A stretch of 51,458 bases of DNA from Adonisia turfae CCMR0081 (GTDB taxonomy: Bacteria; Cyanobacteriota; Cyanobacteriia; Phormidesmidales; Phormidesmidaceae), in the NCBI RefSeq assembly GCF_011009555.1, contig NZ_QXHD01000004.1, forward strand, positions 2,298,276 through 2,349,733. The letters run 5' to 3'. Shown here one piece after another: positions 43,397-51,458 of the stretch (within the stretch, counting starts at the first letter, position 1; every line of letters begins with the position of its first letter). Below the pieces are notes generated by a model, which worked only from the letters and a program-made list of their open reading frames with translations, did no database searches and had not been told where the DNA came from. The position numbers and the translations under genes are program-made.

Positions 43397-43483
43397 GTAA
43401 TCCTCAGCCCCCAGCTCCTTCTCCTCCATGAAAAGGGGTACAAAAGGAGCGCTGGTTTTGCTCAGGTGAAAGCATCTAAACGC

Positions 43484-43525
43484 CATCAAAACCCCTCTCC
43501 CTAGAGAGAGGGGTTTGGGGTGAGG
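43484..43525. repeat. Dispersed CCCTCTCC/GGAGAGGG repeat, copy 2
   Basis: CATCAAA, CCCCTCTC (43492-43499), 6-nt loop, GAGAGGGG (43506-43513), then TTTGGGGTGAGGA. It lies between rseP and nth. Parts and order equal copy 1 at 40741-40784. Confidence 0.8.
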
Positions 43526-43576
43526 ACAAATCCTTCAAAGCCACCTTCTAAGACATTGTCAGCCTCCTAAATCACC

Positions 43577-44296
43577 GTGACCGCTGCCCAGACCAAACGC
43601 CCTCGCCTCACTAAAAAACGACGAGCCTTATTCATCCTCGAGCAGCTCAAAGAGCTTTATCCCGAAGCTCCTTGCTCCCTCGATTACGACAATCCACTAC
43701 AGCTACTAATCGCTACGATGCTGTCGGCTCAGTGTACTGATGCACGGGTCAATATTGTCACACCCCATCTATTTGAGCGCTTTCCAACGGTCACAGACTA
43801 CGCAGAAGCAGACGTCAGCGAGATTGAGTCGTACATTAAATCAACCGGCTTCTATCGTAATAAGGCCAAAAATATCCGCGCCGCCTGTGAAAAGATTATT
43901 ACCAATTTTGGTGGTGACGTGCCCCAAGCAATGGAAGCCCTCACCAGTCTTCCGGGAGTAGCCCGCAAAACAGCCAATGTGGTCCTAGCTCATGCTTTTG
44001 GAATCAATGCTGGAGTCACCGTAGACACCCACGTAAAACGCATTACCAATCGTCTTGGCCTGACTAAACACGACACTCCCATCAAAATTGAGCAAGATCT
44101 GATGAAGCTTTTGCCTCAACCAGACTGGGAAAACTGGTCTATTCGGCTGGTGTACCATGGCCGTGCTGTTTGTGATGCTCGCAATCCAGCCTGTGAGCGA
44201 TGTCAATTGATTGAATGGTGCACCTCTGGCCCTAAACTAATTAAGGCTAGAGCTGTGGCTGCAAGCACCAAGAACTCTAAAAAGAAGAAATCCTAG
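43577..44296 (+). CDS. nth: Endonuclease III
   Basis: A 239-residue bifunctional DNA glycosylase / AP lyase for oxidised pyrimidines. Seen: NPLQLLIATMLSAQCTDARVN, the helix-hairpin-helix LTSLPGVARKTANVVLAHAFG with catalytic Lys, VDTHVKRITNRLGL with catalytic Asp, and the 4Fe-4S loop CDARNPACERCQLIEWC (C-x6-C-x2-C-x5-C). The start is GTG at 43577 (VTAAQTKRPRLTKKRR); the basic leader is common. The small membrane ORF at 44418 and rpsN follow on the same strand. Confidence 0.96.
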   Translation: MTAAQTKRPRLTKKRRALFILEQLKELYPEAPCSLDYDNPLQLLIATMLSAQCTDARVNIVTPHLFERFPTVTDYAEADVSEIESYIKSTGFYRNKAKNIRAACEKIITNFGGDVPQAMEALTSLPGVARKTANVVLAHAFGINAGVTVDTHVKRITNRLGLTKHDTPIKIEQDLMKLLPQPDWENWSIRLVYHGRAVCDARNPACERCQLIEWCTSGPKLIKARAVAASTKNSKKKKS

Positions 44297-44417
44297 CCCG
44301 ATAACGTCCATATATTTTTCCTGAATAGATGGGAAATTTAATGCATGAAGACAACGATATTCAGGGTATGTACCTGACAGCTCAACGAGTTCACCCCCCC
44401 AAACCCTTGTAAAACCT

Positions 44418-44543
44418 ATGAATAGTTTAGGTTGGTTCATACTCGGACTTGTTGGTATTGGCATTCTTATTGGAGCCGCTGGCATTCTTAATTGGCTGAT
44501 TAAATTTGATATTGAAGACGATTTCGATCAACGAGAACGTTAA
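44418..44543 (+). CDS. Small hypothetical membrane protein, 41 aa
   Basis: My own translation from the ATG at 44418 gives 41 residues: MNSLGWFILGLVGIGILIGA, then AGILNWLIKF and the acidic end DIEDDFDQRER. One Gly-rich transmembrane helix is followed by a charged cytosolic tail, which looks like a real single-pass microprotein rather than noise. No strong Shine-Dalgarno was seen. It lies between nth and rpsN on their strand. Similar small proteins serve as subunits or regulators of membrane complexes; no specific role is claimed. Confidence 0.55.
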   Translation: MNSLGWFILGLVGIGILIGAAGILNWLIKFDIEDDFDQRER

Positions 44544-44635
44544 TTTATTAACGTTAGCTTTGCCAAAGCAGAGGTTCTCCTTTATTATGGGAAGCTGTGG
44601 TAAATATCGGTAACACCTAGGAAATTATCAGCCCA

Positions 44636-44938
44636 ATGGCTAAAAAAGGCATGATTGCGCGCCAGCGTAAGCGCGAAAAGGCAGTTGCAAAGTATGCAGC
44701 TAAGCGTCAGGAGCTTTTGGATACATTTAGGTCCGCTGGCTCTCAAACAGAAAAGTTAGAAATTCATCGAAAAATTCAGCAGCTGCCTCGCGATAGTTCC
44801 CCTACGCGTTTGCATAACCGCTGCTGGTTGACGGGTCGTCCTCACGGCTATTATCGTGACTTCGGTCTTTGCCGCAATGCTCTTAGAGATATGGCTCACC
44901 AGGGCTTACTACCTGGCGTAGTGAAGTCTAGCTGGTAG
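44636..44938 (+). CDS. rpsN: 30S ribosomal protein S14
   Basis: A 100-residue uS14 of the zinc-independent (C-) class: [78 protein letters not shown]. The paired Cys of the zinc form are absent. The length is that of chloroplast and cyanobacterial S14. It starts at the ATG at 44636. It is not in the main ribosomal protein cluster here; a terminator follows at 45026-45058. Confidence 0.98.
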   Translation: MAKKGMIARQRKREKAVAKYAAKRQELLDTFRSAGSQTEKLEIHRKIQQLPRDSSPTRLHNRCWLTGRPHGYYRDFGLCRNALRDMAHQGLLPGVVKSSW

Positions 44939-45260
44939 TTTTTAGTTTTGCCCAGGCTTTATCCCTGGCTAAGCTAACGAAGTAAATCCAGTTTAGTCAG
45001 CAAGCATCAGAAAGTTTTGGCTTTTAACCGGAGGGGTGTCATTATTACCTCTCCGGTTCTATTATTTATTTGTAGATGTCATGTAGATGTAAGACTTTAA
45101 GATAGCTAGTTTATCGCCTCCCAGTTCTTACCTGCATAGGAAAGTTTGCTCCAACCCCCAGGGGCACCCAGCCTATTCCAGTAGCGCTAAGCTCAACGGT
45201 CATTTTGCCCCCAGCGACCAGGTCACTGAATTATTAAGCTTTTTCATTCTCTGGTAGCCA
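44939..45260. other. Intergenic region after rpsN
   Basis: About 320 bp between rpsN and the histidine kinase, both on the plus strand. It holds the rpsN terminator at 45026-45058. Nothing else is recognisable, and no further small ORF is called. Confidence 0.45.
45026..45058 (+). terminator. Terminator of rpsN
   Basis: An 8-bp stem AACCGGAG (45026-45033) / CTCCGGTT (45051-45058), followed by the T-rich CTATTATTTATTT. It lies about 90 bp after the rpsN stop. Confidence 0.75.
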
Positions 45261-46535
45261 TTGCAATATAACCAGCAAACTGAGCCTCTAATTAGCAGAG
45301 CCTTTCAGTCGTTACTAAACCATCGCCGAGTTACCTGTCTGCTTGTCAATCGGCAAAACTATTTACTACATGTCTGTGGCGATCCCCTTGGGCTGCTGAA
45401 AACTCAGTCTGATGCCCAGACTGACCGTAGTGATTGTCAAGACATCCTGAAATGTTTGCCAATTTCATTGCGGCAGCCGGTCAGCATAGCTCTCCAGCAA
45501 GCACACATCAATGCTGGCCATATCCAACGAGCTAGCGGCCAGATCAGCACAGTCGATAATGAACAGCCCTATAGGGTGACCATAGAAGCTCACTTACACC
45601 TTGCCAGTGAGTCAACGGAAGAGTTTTTAACACTTTTGGTTGAACGAGAGACCTATGACTCTTCATTAGAGAAGCTTGGCCAATGCGCCAGTACTGATTT
45701 ATCAGTGCACAATTTAACCCAATCCCATAACCCTAAAAACGAAACGACAGAACTGCTCGCAATTAATAAACGTCTGCGAGCAGAAGTATTGGAACGACAA
45801 CAAACAGAGCAAAAGTTAGCCCAGAAAGCTGAAGCATTAATCCGATCTAATGCGGATCTAGAGGAGTTTGCCTATGTCGTTTCCCATGATTTGCAGGAGC
45901 CTCTGCGAGCCATGACAGCTTTCTCCCAGCTGTTGGCACAGCGTTATAAAGACAGCCTAGATGCATCAGCCCAACGATATATCACCCATATCGTTGACGG
46001 TGGCACTCGCATGAAAGCCATGATAGATGGCATTCTAGAACTCTCTCGCATTAACAGTAAACAATTAAATAACAACCCCACCAACCTAGAACAGGCCCTT
46101 GCCACGGCACTCGAAAACCTTAAGCTTATACGTTTGGAAAATCAAGTAACTATTACTCATGGGGACTTACCCACCCTTGATGTGGATACAAATCATGTTG
46201 TACAGCTACTGCAAAACTTAATCAGTAACGCCATTAAATTTCGAGGACCGGAACCGCCCCATATTCATATTAATGCTGAGCAGCAGGCCACTAAGTGGTT
46301 TTTTAGCGTACAAGACAATGGCATTGGTATTCCCCAAGACCAACAAAAACGTATTTTTAAGCTATTTCAGCGATTGCATAATCAACAAGAGCAAAAGGGT
46401 TATGGGATTGGCCTAGCTATCTGCAAAAAAATTGTCGAGCACTATCAAGGTAATATTTGGCTCAAATCGTCTCCAGGAGAAGGCTCAATATTTTATTTCA
46501 CTCTAGTCCCAGATCAATATCAACATGAAGCTTAA
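45261..46535 (+). CDS. Sensor histidine kinase with CheB/CheR-type PAS-like N-terminus
   Basis: A 424-residue kinase. Residues 20-130 (VTCLLVNRQNYLLHVCGDPLGLL, then PISLRQPVSIALQQ) resemble the PAS-like domain of CheB-CheR fusion proteins, from memory. A coiled linker (165-195) leads to a HisKA domain with the phospho-acceptor H209 in YVVSHDLQEPLRAM. The HATPase_c region has NLISNAIKFRGPEP (N box), DNGIGIPQDQQKRIFKLFQRL (G1/F) and GYGIGLAICKKIVEHY (G2). No membrane helix, so it is a cytosolic sensor. The start is TTG at 45261, since a stop codon (TAG) lies two codons upstream in frame. It precedes the response regulator by 93 bp. Confidence 0.88.
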   Translation: MQYNQQTEPLISRAFQSLLNHRRVTCLLVNRQNYLLHVCGDPLGLLKTQSDAQTDRSDCQDILKCLPISLRQPVSIALQQAHINAGHIQRASGQISTVDNEQPYRVTIEAHLHLASESTEEFLTLLVERETYDSSLEKLGQCASTDLSVHNLTQSHNPKNETTELLAINKRLRAEVLERQQTEQKLAQKAEALIRSNADLEEFAYVVSHDLQEPLRAMTAFSQLLAQRYKDSLDASAQRYITHIVDGGTRMKAMIDGILELSRINSKQLNNNPTNLEQALATALENLKLIRLENQVTITHGDLPTLDVDTNHVVQLLQNLISNAIKFRGPEPPHIHINAEQQATKWFFSVQDNGIGIPQDQQKRIFKLFQRLHNQQEQKGYGIGLAICKKIVEHYQGNIWLKSSPGEGSIFYFTLVPDQYQHEA

Positions 46536-46628
46536 AGTTTGCTTATGAGGAAACCCTCAAGTCCACTGTCCTGGTTAGAATCATAGCCTTCGGGTGCACA
46601 ATGGGTGTTAGCATGCCTGACCACTAAG

Positions 46629-47051
46629 ATGGACGTAACTATTCTTCTTGTAGAAGATTCCCCTACTGACGCAGCTATCTTATCAGCTGCTTTTGATGAT
46701 GTCGGCTGCCAATGGTCTATTCAACTGGCTCAAACTGGAGACGAAGCTTTAACCCTACTAAAGCAATTCGATAACAGTCACGCTCATCCTCAACTGATTT
46801 TGCTGGATCTCAATTTACCTGGTAAAACAGGTCACGAAGTTCTAGGAGAAATTAAGGGGAACTCAGCTTGGCAAGCTATTCCCACCATTGTCTTGTCAAG
46901 TTCTGCCACTCGTGACGATATCGATAAAAGCTATCAGCTCCATGCTAATGCGTACATTACTAAACCCACAAACTTTAGGGAATATCAGTTGATTGCTCAG
47001 AAAATCCTGGGTTTTTGGCTTGAAACTGCCCAATTGCCCACCAGTCTGTAA
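46629..47051 (+). CDS. Single-domain response regulator, Rcp1-like
   Basis: A 140-residue receiver: MDVTILLVEDSPTDAAILSAAF with the acidic pair E9-D10, the phosphorylation site D60 in LILLDLNLPGKTG, IVLSSSATRDDIDKSYQLHANAYITKPTN with conserved Ser and Lys. No output domain. The layout fits Rcp1-type regulators that partner phytochrome-family kinases in cyanobacteria. I use the ATG at 46629; GTG at 46605 in frame would add eight residues. It probably takes the phosphate from the kinase just upstream. Confidence 0.92.
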   Translation: MDVTILLVEDSPTDAAILSAAFDDVGCQWSIQLAQTGDEALTLLKQFDNSHAHPQLILLDLNLPGKTGHEVLGEIKGNSAWQAIPTIVLSSSATRDDIDKSYQLHANAYITKPTNFREYQLIAQKILGFWLETAQLPTSL

Positions 47052-47416
47052 CTTAAAATACTAATTCAGCAATTTTTGACCCAATATCTAGAGTAGAGTT
47101 AGCTCGATATATGTTTTTCGATGCTCTAGCAATTCCGTAGCACCTGTGCTCTCTGTATAGGCAGTCATATCGTAAGAATAGGTATTTTTGCGATATACAA
47201 GTTATAACGACTTTTCTTACTATGTCTCTAGATCAATTAGGACGCTGCGTGTTGTTTTCTGTAGAGACTCGTATTTATTCTTTTGTTGTTGCATAATTAC
47301 CAGTGCTGATTACCACCTAGCTAGTCTATTTATAGGAGCTGCTATGCCTATGAATAAAACACTAGCTATTTCATTTTTACATTTTCTCCTTAGATATAAC
47401 CTATACGGGCGTACCC
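47052..47416. other. Intergenic region before the GGDEF/EAL gene
   Basis: About 365 bp, AT-rich, on the same strand as both neighbours. Two overlapping ORFs here are short and lack coding-like features. I see no terminator or RNA gene. Promoter elements of the following gene are likely but not resolved. Confidence 0.4.
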
Positions 47417-49909
47417 ATGACAACAGGTATAGATGCACTATTGATTGAAGACAACATATCGGATGCTCAACTCTTCCAAGAACTGTTATCTTCCTCTGAA
47501 CTGCTTGAAACAACATTGCATCATATTGAGCGCTTTAATGAAGCTATCAGGACTCTAGAGACTAATAACAATTTTGATGTGGTTTTATTAGACCTTTGTC
47601 TACCTGATGGTCAAGGTGTCGATCTAGTTAAGCAAATTAAAACACTTGTGCCCAAGGTGCCTGTGGTTGTTCTAACAGGTATTCAAGATCAAAACGTTGC
47701 CATAGCTGCCTTGCAGGAGGGTGCCCAAGACTACCTGGTAAAATCAGACACATTTTCACCCGAAAGATTGCAGAGGTTAGGCTATGTTGATGTTGGTAAT
47801 CTCCTGGCTAAGACCATTCAATATGCAATTGAGCGTACAGAACTCACAAAAAAGCTAGAAATTAGTGAGGAACGCTATGCTCTGGCGGTGCAAGGGGCTA
47901 ACGATGGCATTTGGGACTGGGATTTGAGAACCAATACTATTTGTTATTCCCTCCGTTGGAAAACCATGCTGGGGCTTAACCACAGCAATCTTAGTGATAG
48001 CCCTGAAGAGTGGTTGTCACGTATCCATGCTGATAGTCGGTCAGAGTTTGAACAAACACTACAAGAACACCTTGCTTCTCAGCGGTCTAACTTTCAATTT
48101 GAATATCGAATGCGTCATGCTGATGGCAGCTATCGCTGGATGTTAACGCGCGGTATGGCTTTATGGGATGAGGAAGGACAGCCCTACCGGATCGCCGGGT
48201 CCCAAACCGATACCACTGAGCGCAAACATCTGGAGCAATCGCTCTATCAAGAGAAAGAGCTGGCCCAGATTACTCTCCACTCCATTGGCGATGCTGTTAT
48301 TACAACCGATGCCCATGGCTATATTAAGGATTTTAATCCGGTGGCTGAGAAACTGACGGGTTGGAAAGCCAATGACGCAAAAAAACGCTCCATTTCAGAA
48401 GTTTGCACCATTGTTGATAGTGCGACCCAGCAGCCCCTGCAAAATCCAGCCTTACAGGCCATCAAGGAAAAGAAAGCCATTAGCCTCAGCAATCATCCCA
48501 CACTCATTTCTAAAACTGGTCAGGAATTTGCGATCGGAGATTCGGCAGCCCCCATTCGTGCCGATAACGGCGAGGTGCTGGGCACCGTTCTTGTCTTCCA
48601 CGATGTCACTGAAGAACGGGGTAGGGCTAAACAACTGGCCTGGCAAGCATCCCACGATCCACTGACCGAACTATTCAATCGCAAAAAGTTTATGCACGCT
48701 CTAGATAATGCCATTGAGGAGCTGCACGGTGCAGAATCACAGCACATGCTGTGTTATATGGATTTAGATCATTTCAAGGCTGTGAATGATACCTGTGGCC
48801 ATGCGGCTGGGGATCAGTTGTTGCAACAAGTGGCCGATCTGTGGCGGAGGCAAATTCGTCAAACTGATGTGTTGGCTCGACTTGGTGGTGATGAGTTCGG
48901 TCTGTTGCTATACAACTGTAAATTGGATCGTGCCACTGAAATTGCTAAGTCCTTTTGTCAGGGTATTCAAGGGTTTCGCTTTGTGTTCGATGGCAAGATG
49001 TTCAACATTGGTGTCAGCATTGGTATTGTGCCGATGGTATCCAATACTGTCAGCAGTAAACAGGTTATGCAGCTGGCGGATAAGGCCTGTTATGTCGCCA
49101 AAAATAAGGGGCGTAATCGCGTGCAAATCTACCACTCAGACGATGTCGGCATTAGCCGACAAACTGAAGATGTGCAATGGTTTTCACGGGTGACGGAGGC
49201 CCTTGATGGGGACCAGTTTCAGCTGTATTATCAAACGATTGAATCCGCTGTCCCCAACTCTAGCGATATTCGCTTGTGTGAAATTTTGCTACGCTTGCCC
49301 AATACTCGTACCGGTGAAATAGCACCACCGATGGCATTTTTACCGACAGCGGAACGCTATAACCTCATGCCCCGCATTGACCGTTGGGTCGTGGAAAGTT
49401 TCTTTAGTTATTTGACGTCCCATACCCCGATGCCTAAGACAATTTATAGTGTCAATCTATCGGGTGCTAGTATCAATGACGAAAATTTTATCGGTTTTTT
49501 GGAAAAGCAGCTACGAAAGTATCCCGTCAACCCCGCGATACTCTGTTTCGAAATAACGGAAACCCTAGCCATTGCTAATTTACAAAAAGCGGCGGATCTT
49601 ATTTTGAAACTTAAAAAGATTGGCTGTCACTTTGCGCTAGATGACTTTGGTAGTGGTATGTCTTCTTTTAGCTATCTAAGGCATTTACCGGTAGACTACT
49701 TAAAAATTGATGGTAATTTTGTCAAGGAATCCCCAACAGATGATTTGCTCTGTGCCATGTTGGCAGCTATTAACAACATCGGTCACATCATGGGCTTAAA
49801 AACAATTGCTGAATATGTTGAAAGTCCAGCTGTGCTGAAAAAAGTTCAGGCACTGGGTGTAGATTATGTGCAGGGCTATGCTATTAGCCACCCCCAGCCA
49901 CTGGTATAA
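47417..49909 (+). CDS. REC-PAS-PAS-GGDEF-EAL protein (c-di-GMP turnover)
   Basis: An 830-residue signalling protein. Receiver domain (1-125) has E11-D12 and the phosphorylatable D59 in VVLLDLCLPDGQG. PAS 1 (about 150-275) has ANDGIWDWDLRTN and the PAC end GSQTDTTERK. PAS 2 (about 285-405) has GDAVITTDAHGYIKDFNPVAEKLTGW. The GGDEF domain has the intact GGDEF at 490-494 (RLGGDEFG). The EAL domain carries EILLR at E622 in place of EALLR, NLSG, EITET, DDFGSG near 742 and KIDGNFVK, so phosphodiesterase residues appear kept. Both activities are possible. It is 366 bp after the response regulator. Confidence 0.93.
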   Translation: MTTGIDALLIEDNISDAQLFQELLSSSELLETTLHHIERFNEAIRTLETNNNFDVVLLDLCLPDGQGVDLVKQIKTLVPKVPVVVLTGIQDQNVAIAALQEGAQDYLVKSDTFSPERLQRLGYVDVGNLLAKTIQYAIERTELTKKLEISEERYALAVQGANDGIWDWDLRTNTICYSLRWKTMLGLNHSNLSDSPEEWLSRIHADSRSEFEQTLQEHLASQRSNFQFEYRMRHADGSYRWMLTRGMALWDEEGQPYRIAGSQTDTTERKHLEQSLYQEKELAQITLHSIGDAVITTDAHGYIKDFNPVAEKLTGWKANDAKKRSISEVCTIVDSATQQPLQNPALQAIKEKKAISLSNHPTLISKTGQEFAIGDSAAPIRADNGEVLGTVLVFHDVTEERGRAKQLAWQASHDPLTELFNRKKFMHALDNAIEELHGAESQHMLCYMDLDHFKAVNDTCGHAAGDQLLQQVADLWRRQIRQTDVLARLGGDEFGLLLYNCKLDRATEIAKSFCQGIQGFRFVFDGKMFNIGVSIGIVPMVSNTVSSKQVMQLADKACYVAKNKGRNRVQIYHSDDVGISRQTEDVQWFSRVTEALDGDQFQLYYQTIESAVPNSSDIRLCEILLRLPNTRTGEIAPPMAFLPTAERYNLMPRIDRWVVESFFSYLTSHTPMPKTIYSVNLSGASINDENFIGFLEKQLRKYPVNPAILCFEITETLAIANLQKAADLILKLKKIGCHFALDDFGSGMSSFSYLRHLPVDYLKIDGNFVKESPTDDLLCAMLAAINNIGHIMGLKTIAEYVESPAVLKKVQALGVDYVQGYAISHPQPLV

Positions 49910-50148
49910 TGTCTTTTTAGAAAATTACTGACATCACAAAACTTGTTTATTTGAACGTGTACTTCGCCATATTTCTTTAGTATTGCTATAGCTAACGTAC
50001 AGAAAGCTTAGGGAAAACGGTGACTCTGACGGAAAAAGGTGAGAATCGTAGCTATGTTTGCTAGGATTGCCCCTATGTTGTAGCTGTTTGCATAGATCAC
50101 ACCAGTGGCTACAGGTGATACGGGCAGGTCTCTGACAGGTGTTTAAGT

Positions 50149-51458
50149 ATGCGTTATTGGGAGTTTTTAATTCAGCAGGAAGGTGATCAGACCTGGCTAC
50201 CGCTGGAAACAAGGCAGGTAGAAATCTTGGAAGGTCGCTATCGCATGGCTGCCCATACGAGCTATGACAGTACTTCTGTCGAAGTTCGGGTTAGTCAACT
50301 GTTGCTAGATGAAATTCCTCCTCGCCGTCGTGTTCGTAAACGTAAAGCAAATACAAACGACTCGGGATTGCTGGCTATTTTCCCGTTTATCAAGCTGAGT
50401 CCTGGCCGCTGGGAAATTGAGTGTAACAGTCCCAATGTCATTGATGACTTTCTGGGGGAGGGGGGATGGCATTATTCGGTGCAATTACAGGTCACGCCGC
50501 GAGATGAGGATGATTGGGAACCTAACTGGTCGGAGGCTACAGTTGACCATCGGCGCTCGCTTGATGCAGAGGTCAGTGCGGAGCAACCAGCGGCTGGTAT
50601 CTCTGATATTGCACTGGGTGATGCTCAATCACCTGACGTTCAGTTGCAGCTAAAGCAACAAGCCTATGTAACAGAGTTGGGACAAACATTAACCCTGACT
50701 GGCCATCTATCTCAAACGGCTGGGAGTCCTTTAGCCAATGGGCAGCTTTGGGTAGAGCTACGGGATCCACAAACGGCCAGTACGGTTACTGAAAAGGCGT
50801 TTGATTTACCCAAAGCATTGCCCTCTCCCTTTTCGGTCACGATCGCGTTGCCAGAGGAACTATCTACTCAGGTTATTCTGGGGGCGATTTCGCTCCTGAG
50901 CCCAGATGGCTCGGTGGAGAAAACTGCGTTGGTGTCGGCGTCCTTTACGGTCACCATCGGTTTAGCGCAGATGCTGGATGCGATCGCAAATCAGCCAGAC
51001 CTCGATTTTGAAGAAGAAATCTCCATTTTTCCAGGCTCCACGGAAGCCTTTGTTCCCTCCCCAGAGAAATCAGAGGCACTCCTTACCAGCGATACCCCTA
51101 TAGTTCCCAAGGAAATTATCCCTTCTGAAGGCTTGACCCTACCTCCCCAAATCAAGCCACCCAGTGATGTAGACCTGGATCCCGACCGGCAACCAGAACT
51201 GCCCACCTTTCAGGTAAACGCCGACAGCTCTCCAACCAAAGCTGAGACAGAAAGTCTATTGACTGATCAGGCAGATGAAGTCGCAGACACTATTGCAGAA
51301 AATCCGTCAGAGGACTCTCCTGCGACGGACCCAATCATCGATGCTGATCCTGAGGCGATGCGTTCTATAGAACTGGGAACAGCTATGGAGGATACAAAAG
51401 TCGAAGAACCTCCTATGGACGAGCCACTCCCCTTTGCCGAACCCCGAGTAGCCGAACC
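50149..51458 (+). CDS. Large hypothetical protein, N-terminal part, cut by window edge
   Basis: My own reading from an ATG at 50149 stays open to the window end (436 codons, no stop). The first 110 residues form a beta-rich domain (MRYWEFLIQQEGDQTWLPLE, IFPFIKLSPGRWEIECNSPN). A long acidic region follows with a second beta-type unit around LGQTLTLTGHLSQ and LWVELRDPQ, resembling an Ig-like or invasin-type fold, then a Pro/Asp/Glu-rich low-complexity stretch from about residue 295. No signal peptide is visible. I do not recognise the family. The basic patch RRRVRKRK near residue 65 could bind nucleic acid or a membrane. Its true length is unknown. Confidence 0.75.
   Translation, partial: MRYWEFLIQQEGDQTWLPLETRQVEILEGRYRMAAHTSYDSTSVEVRVSQLLLDEIPPRRRVRKRKANTNDSGLLAIFPFIKLSPGRWEIECNSPNVIDDFLGEGGWHYSVQLQVTPRDEDDWEPNWSEATVDHRRSLDAEVSAEQPAAGISDIALGDAQSPDVQLQLKQQAYVTELGQTLTLTGHLSQTAGSPLANGQLWVELRDPQTASTVTEKAFDLPKALPSPFSVTIALPEELSTQVILGAISLLSPDGSVEKTALVSASFTVTIGLAQMLDAIANQPDLDFEEEISIFPGSTEAFVPSPEKSEALLTSDTPIVPKEIIPSEGLTLPPQIKPPSDVDLDPDRQPELPTFQVNADSSPTKAETESLLTDQADEVADTIAENPSEDSPATDPIIDADPEAMRSIELGTAMEDTKVEEPPMDEPLPFAEPRVAE

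Noticed and set aside
47188..47448. 86-codon ORF before the GGDEF/EAL gene
   Set aside because: Overlaps the start of the well-supported REC domain in another frame and shows no family features.

Overview
The window looks like chromosomal DNA of a cyanobacterium. The palindrome GCGATCGC (HIP1) occurs at least 17 times, for example near 6126, 8805, 12177, 17723, 29171, 38064 and 50981. The gene content is also cyanobacterial: an 822-residue ClpC, a CGLD27-family membrane protein, an arsenosugar-type ArsM, a PedR-like LuxR regulator, a RIP metalloprotease and a PEP-CTERM protein. GC content is moderate and most genes are housekeeping. I cannot name the genus; a filamentous, Leptolyngbya-like lineage is only a guess. 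Both ends of the window cut a gene.

Left part (1-4700): a two-gene minus-strand unit made of a small EACC1-like protein followed by a caspase-fold peptidase (cut by the window edge) resembles a bacterial conflict / programmed-death module. Opposite it lie an unknown 109-residue protein and a PD-(D/E)XK-like nuclease, then a DUF554 membrane protein, a DUF362 protein and an Ala/Pro-rich small protein. Core block (5000-15000): clpC, rimI, lysA (divergent from rimI), diadenylate cyclase cdaA, the PedR-like regulator, hisS, a GNAT acetyltransferase and a DUF5671 membrane pair.

Middle (15000-30700): arsM overlaps a PEP-CTERM gene tail to tail. Succinate dehydrogenase is encoded in two places, sdhB at 17 kb and sdhC-sdhA at 27-30 kb. 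Between them lie an exported peroxiredoxin, initiator tRNA-Met, asparaginase, CGLD27, rsfS, a HEAT-repeat protein, a cyclophilin, an unknown 381-residue protein and a long membrane-anchored coiled-coil protein ending in a BRCT domain. A CIA30-family gene follows sdhA.

Right part (30800-51458): small membrane and unknown proteins, an atypical SDR, a decayed GNAT gene, a GRDP-like protein with a Cys/Gly tail, DUF3465, a YkvA/DUF1232 gene with a LEA-like partner, mnmG, a HAD hydrolase directly joined to a NurA nuclease, a seven-bladed WD40 protein, nfu, serS, rseP, nth, a 41-residue membrane protein, rpsN, then a signalling cluster (histidine kinase, single-domain response regulator, REC-PAS-PAS-GGDEF-EAL protein) and the start of a large uncharacterised protein.

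Intergenic space carries several dispersed palindromes: two long perfect ones sharing the core CGTTCCATGGAACG, two copies of a CCCTCTCC/GGAGAGGG repeat, and GGGGCA/TGCCCC hairpins. The best candidates for something new are the EACC1-caspase module, the coiled-coil/BRCT membrane protein, the HAD-NurA pair and the unknown gene at the right edge.
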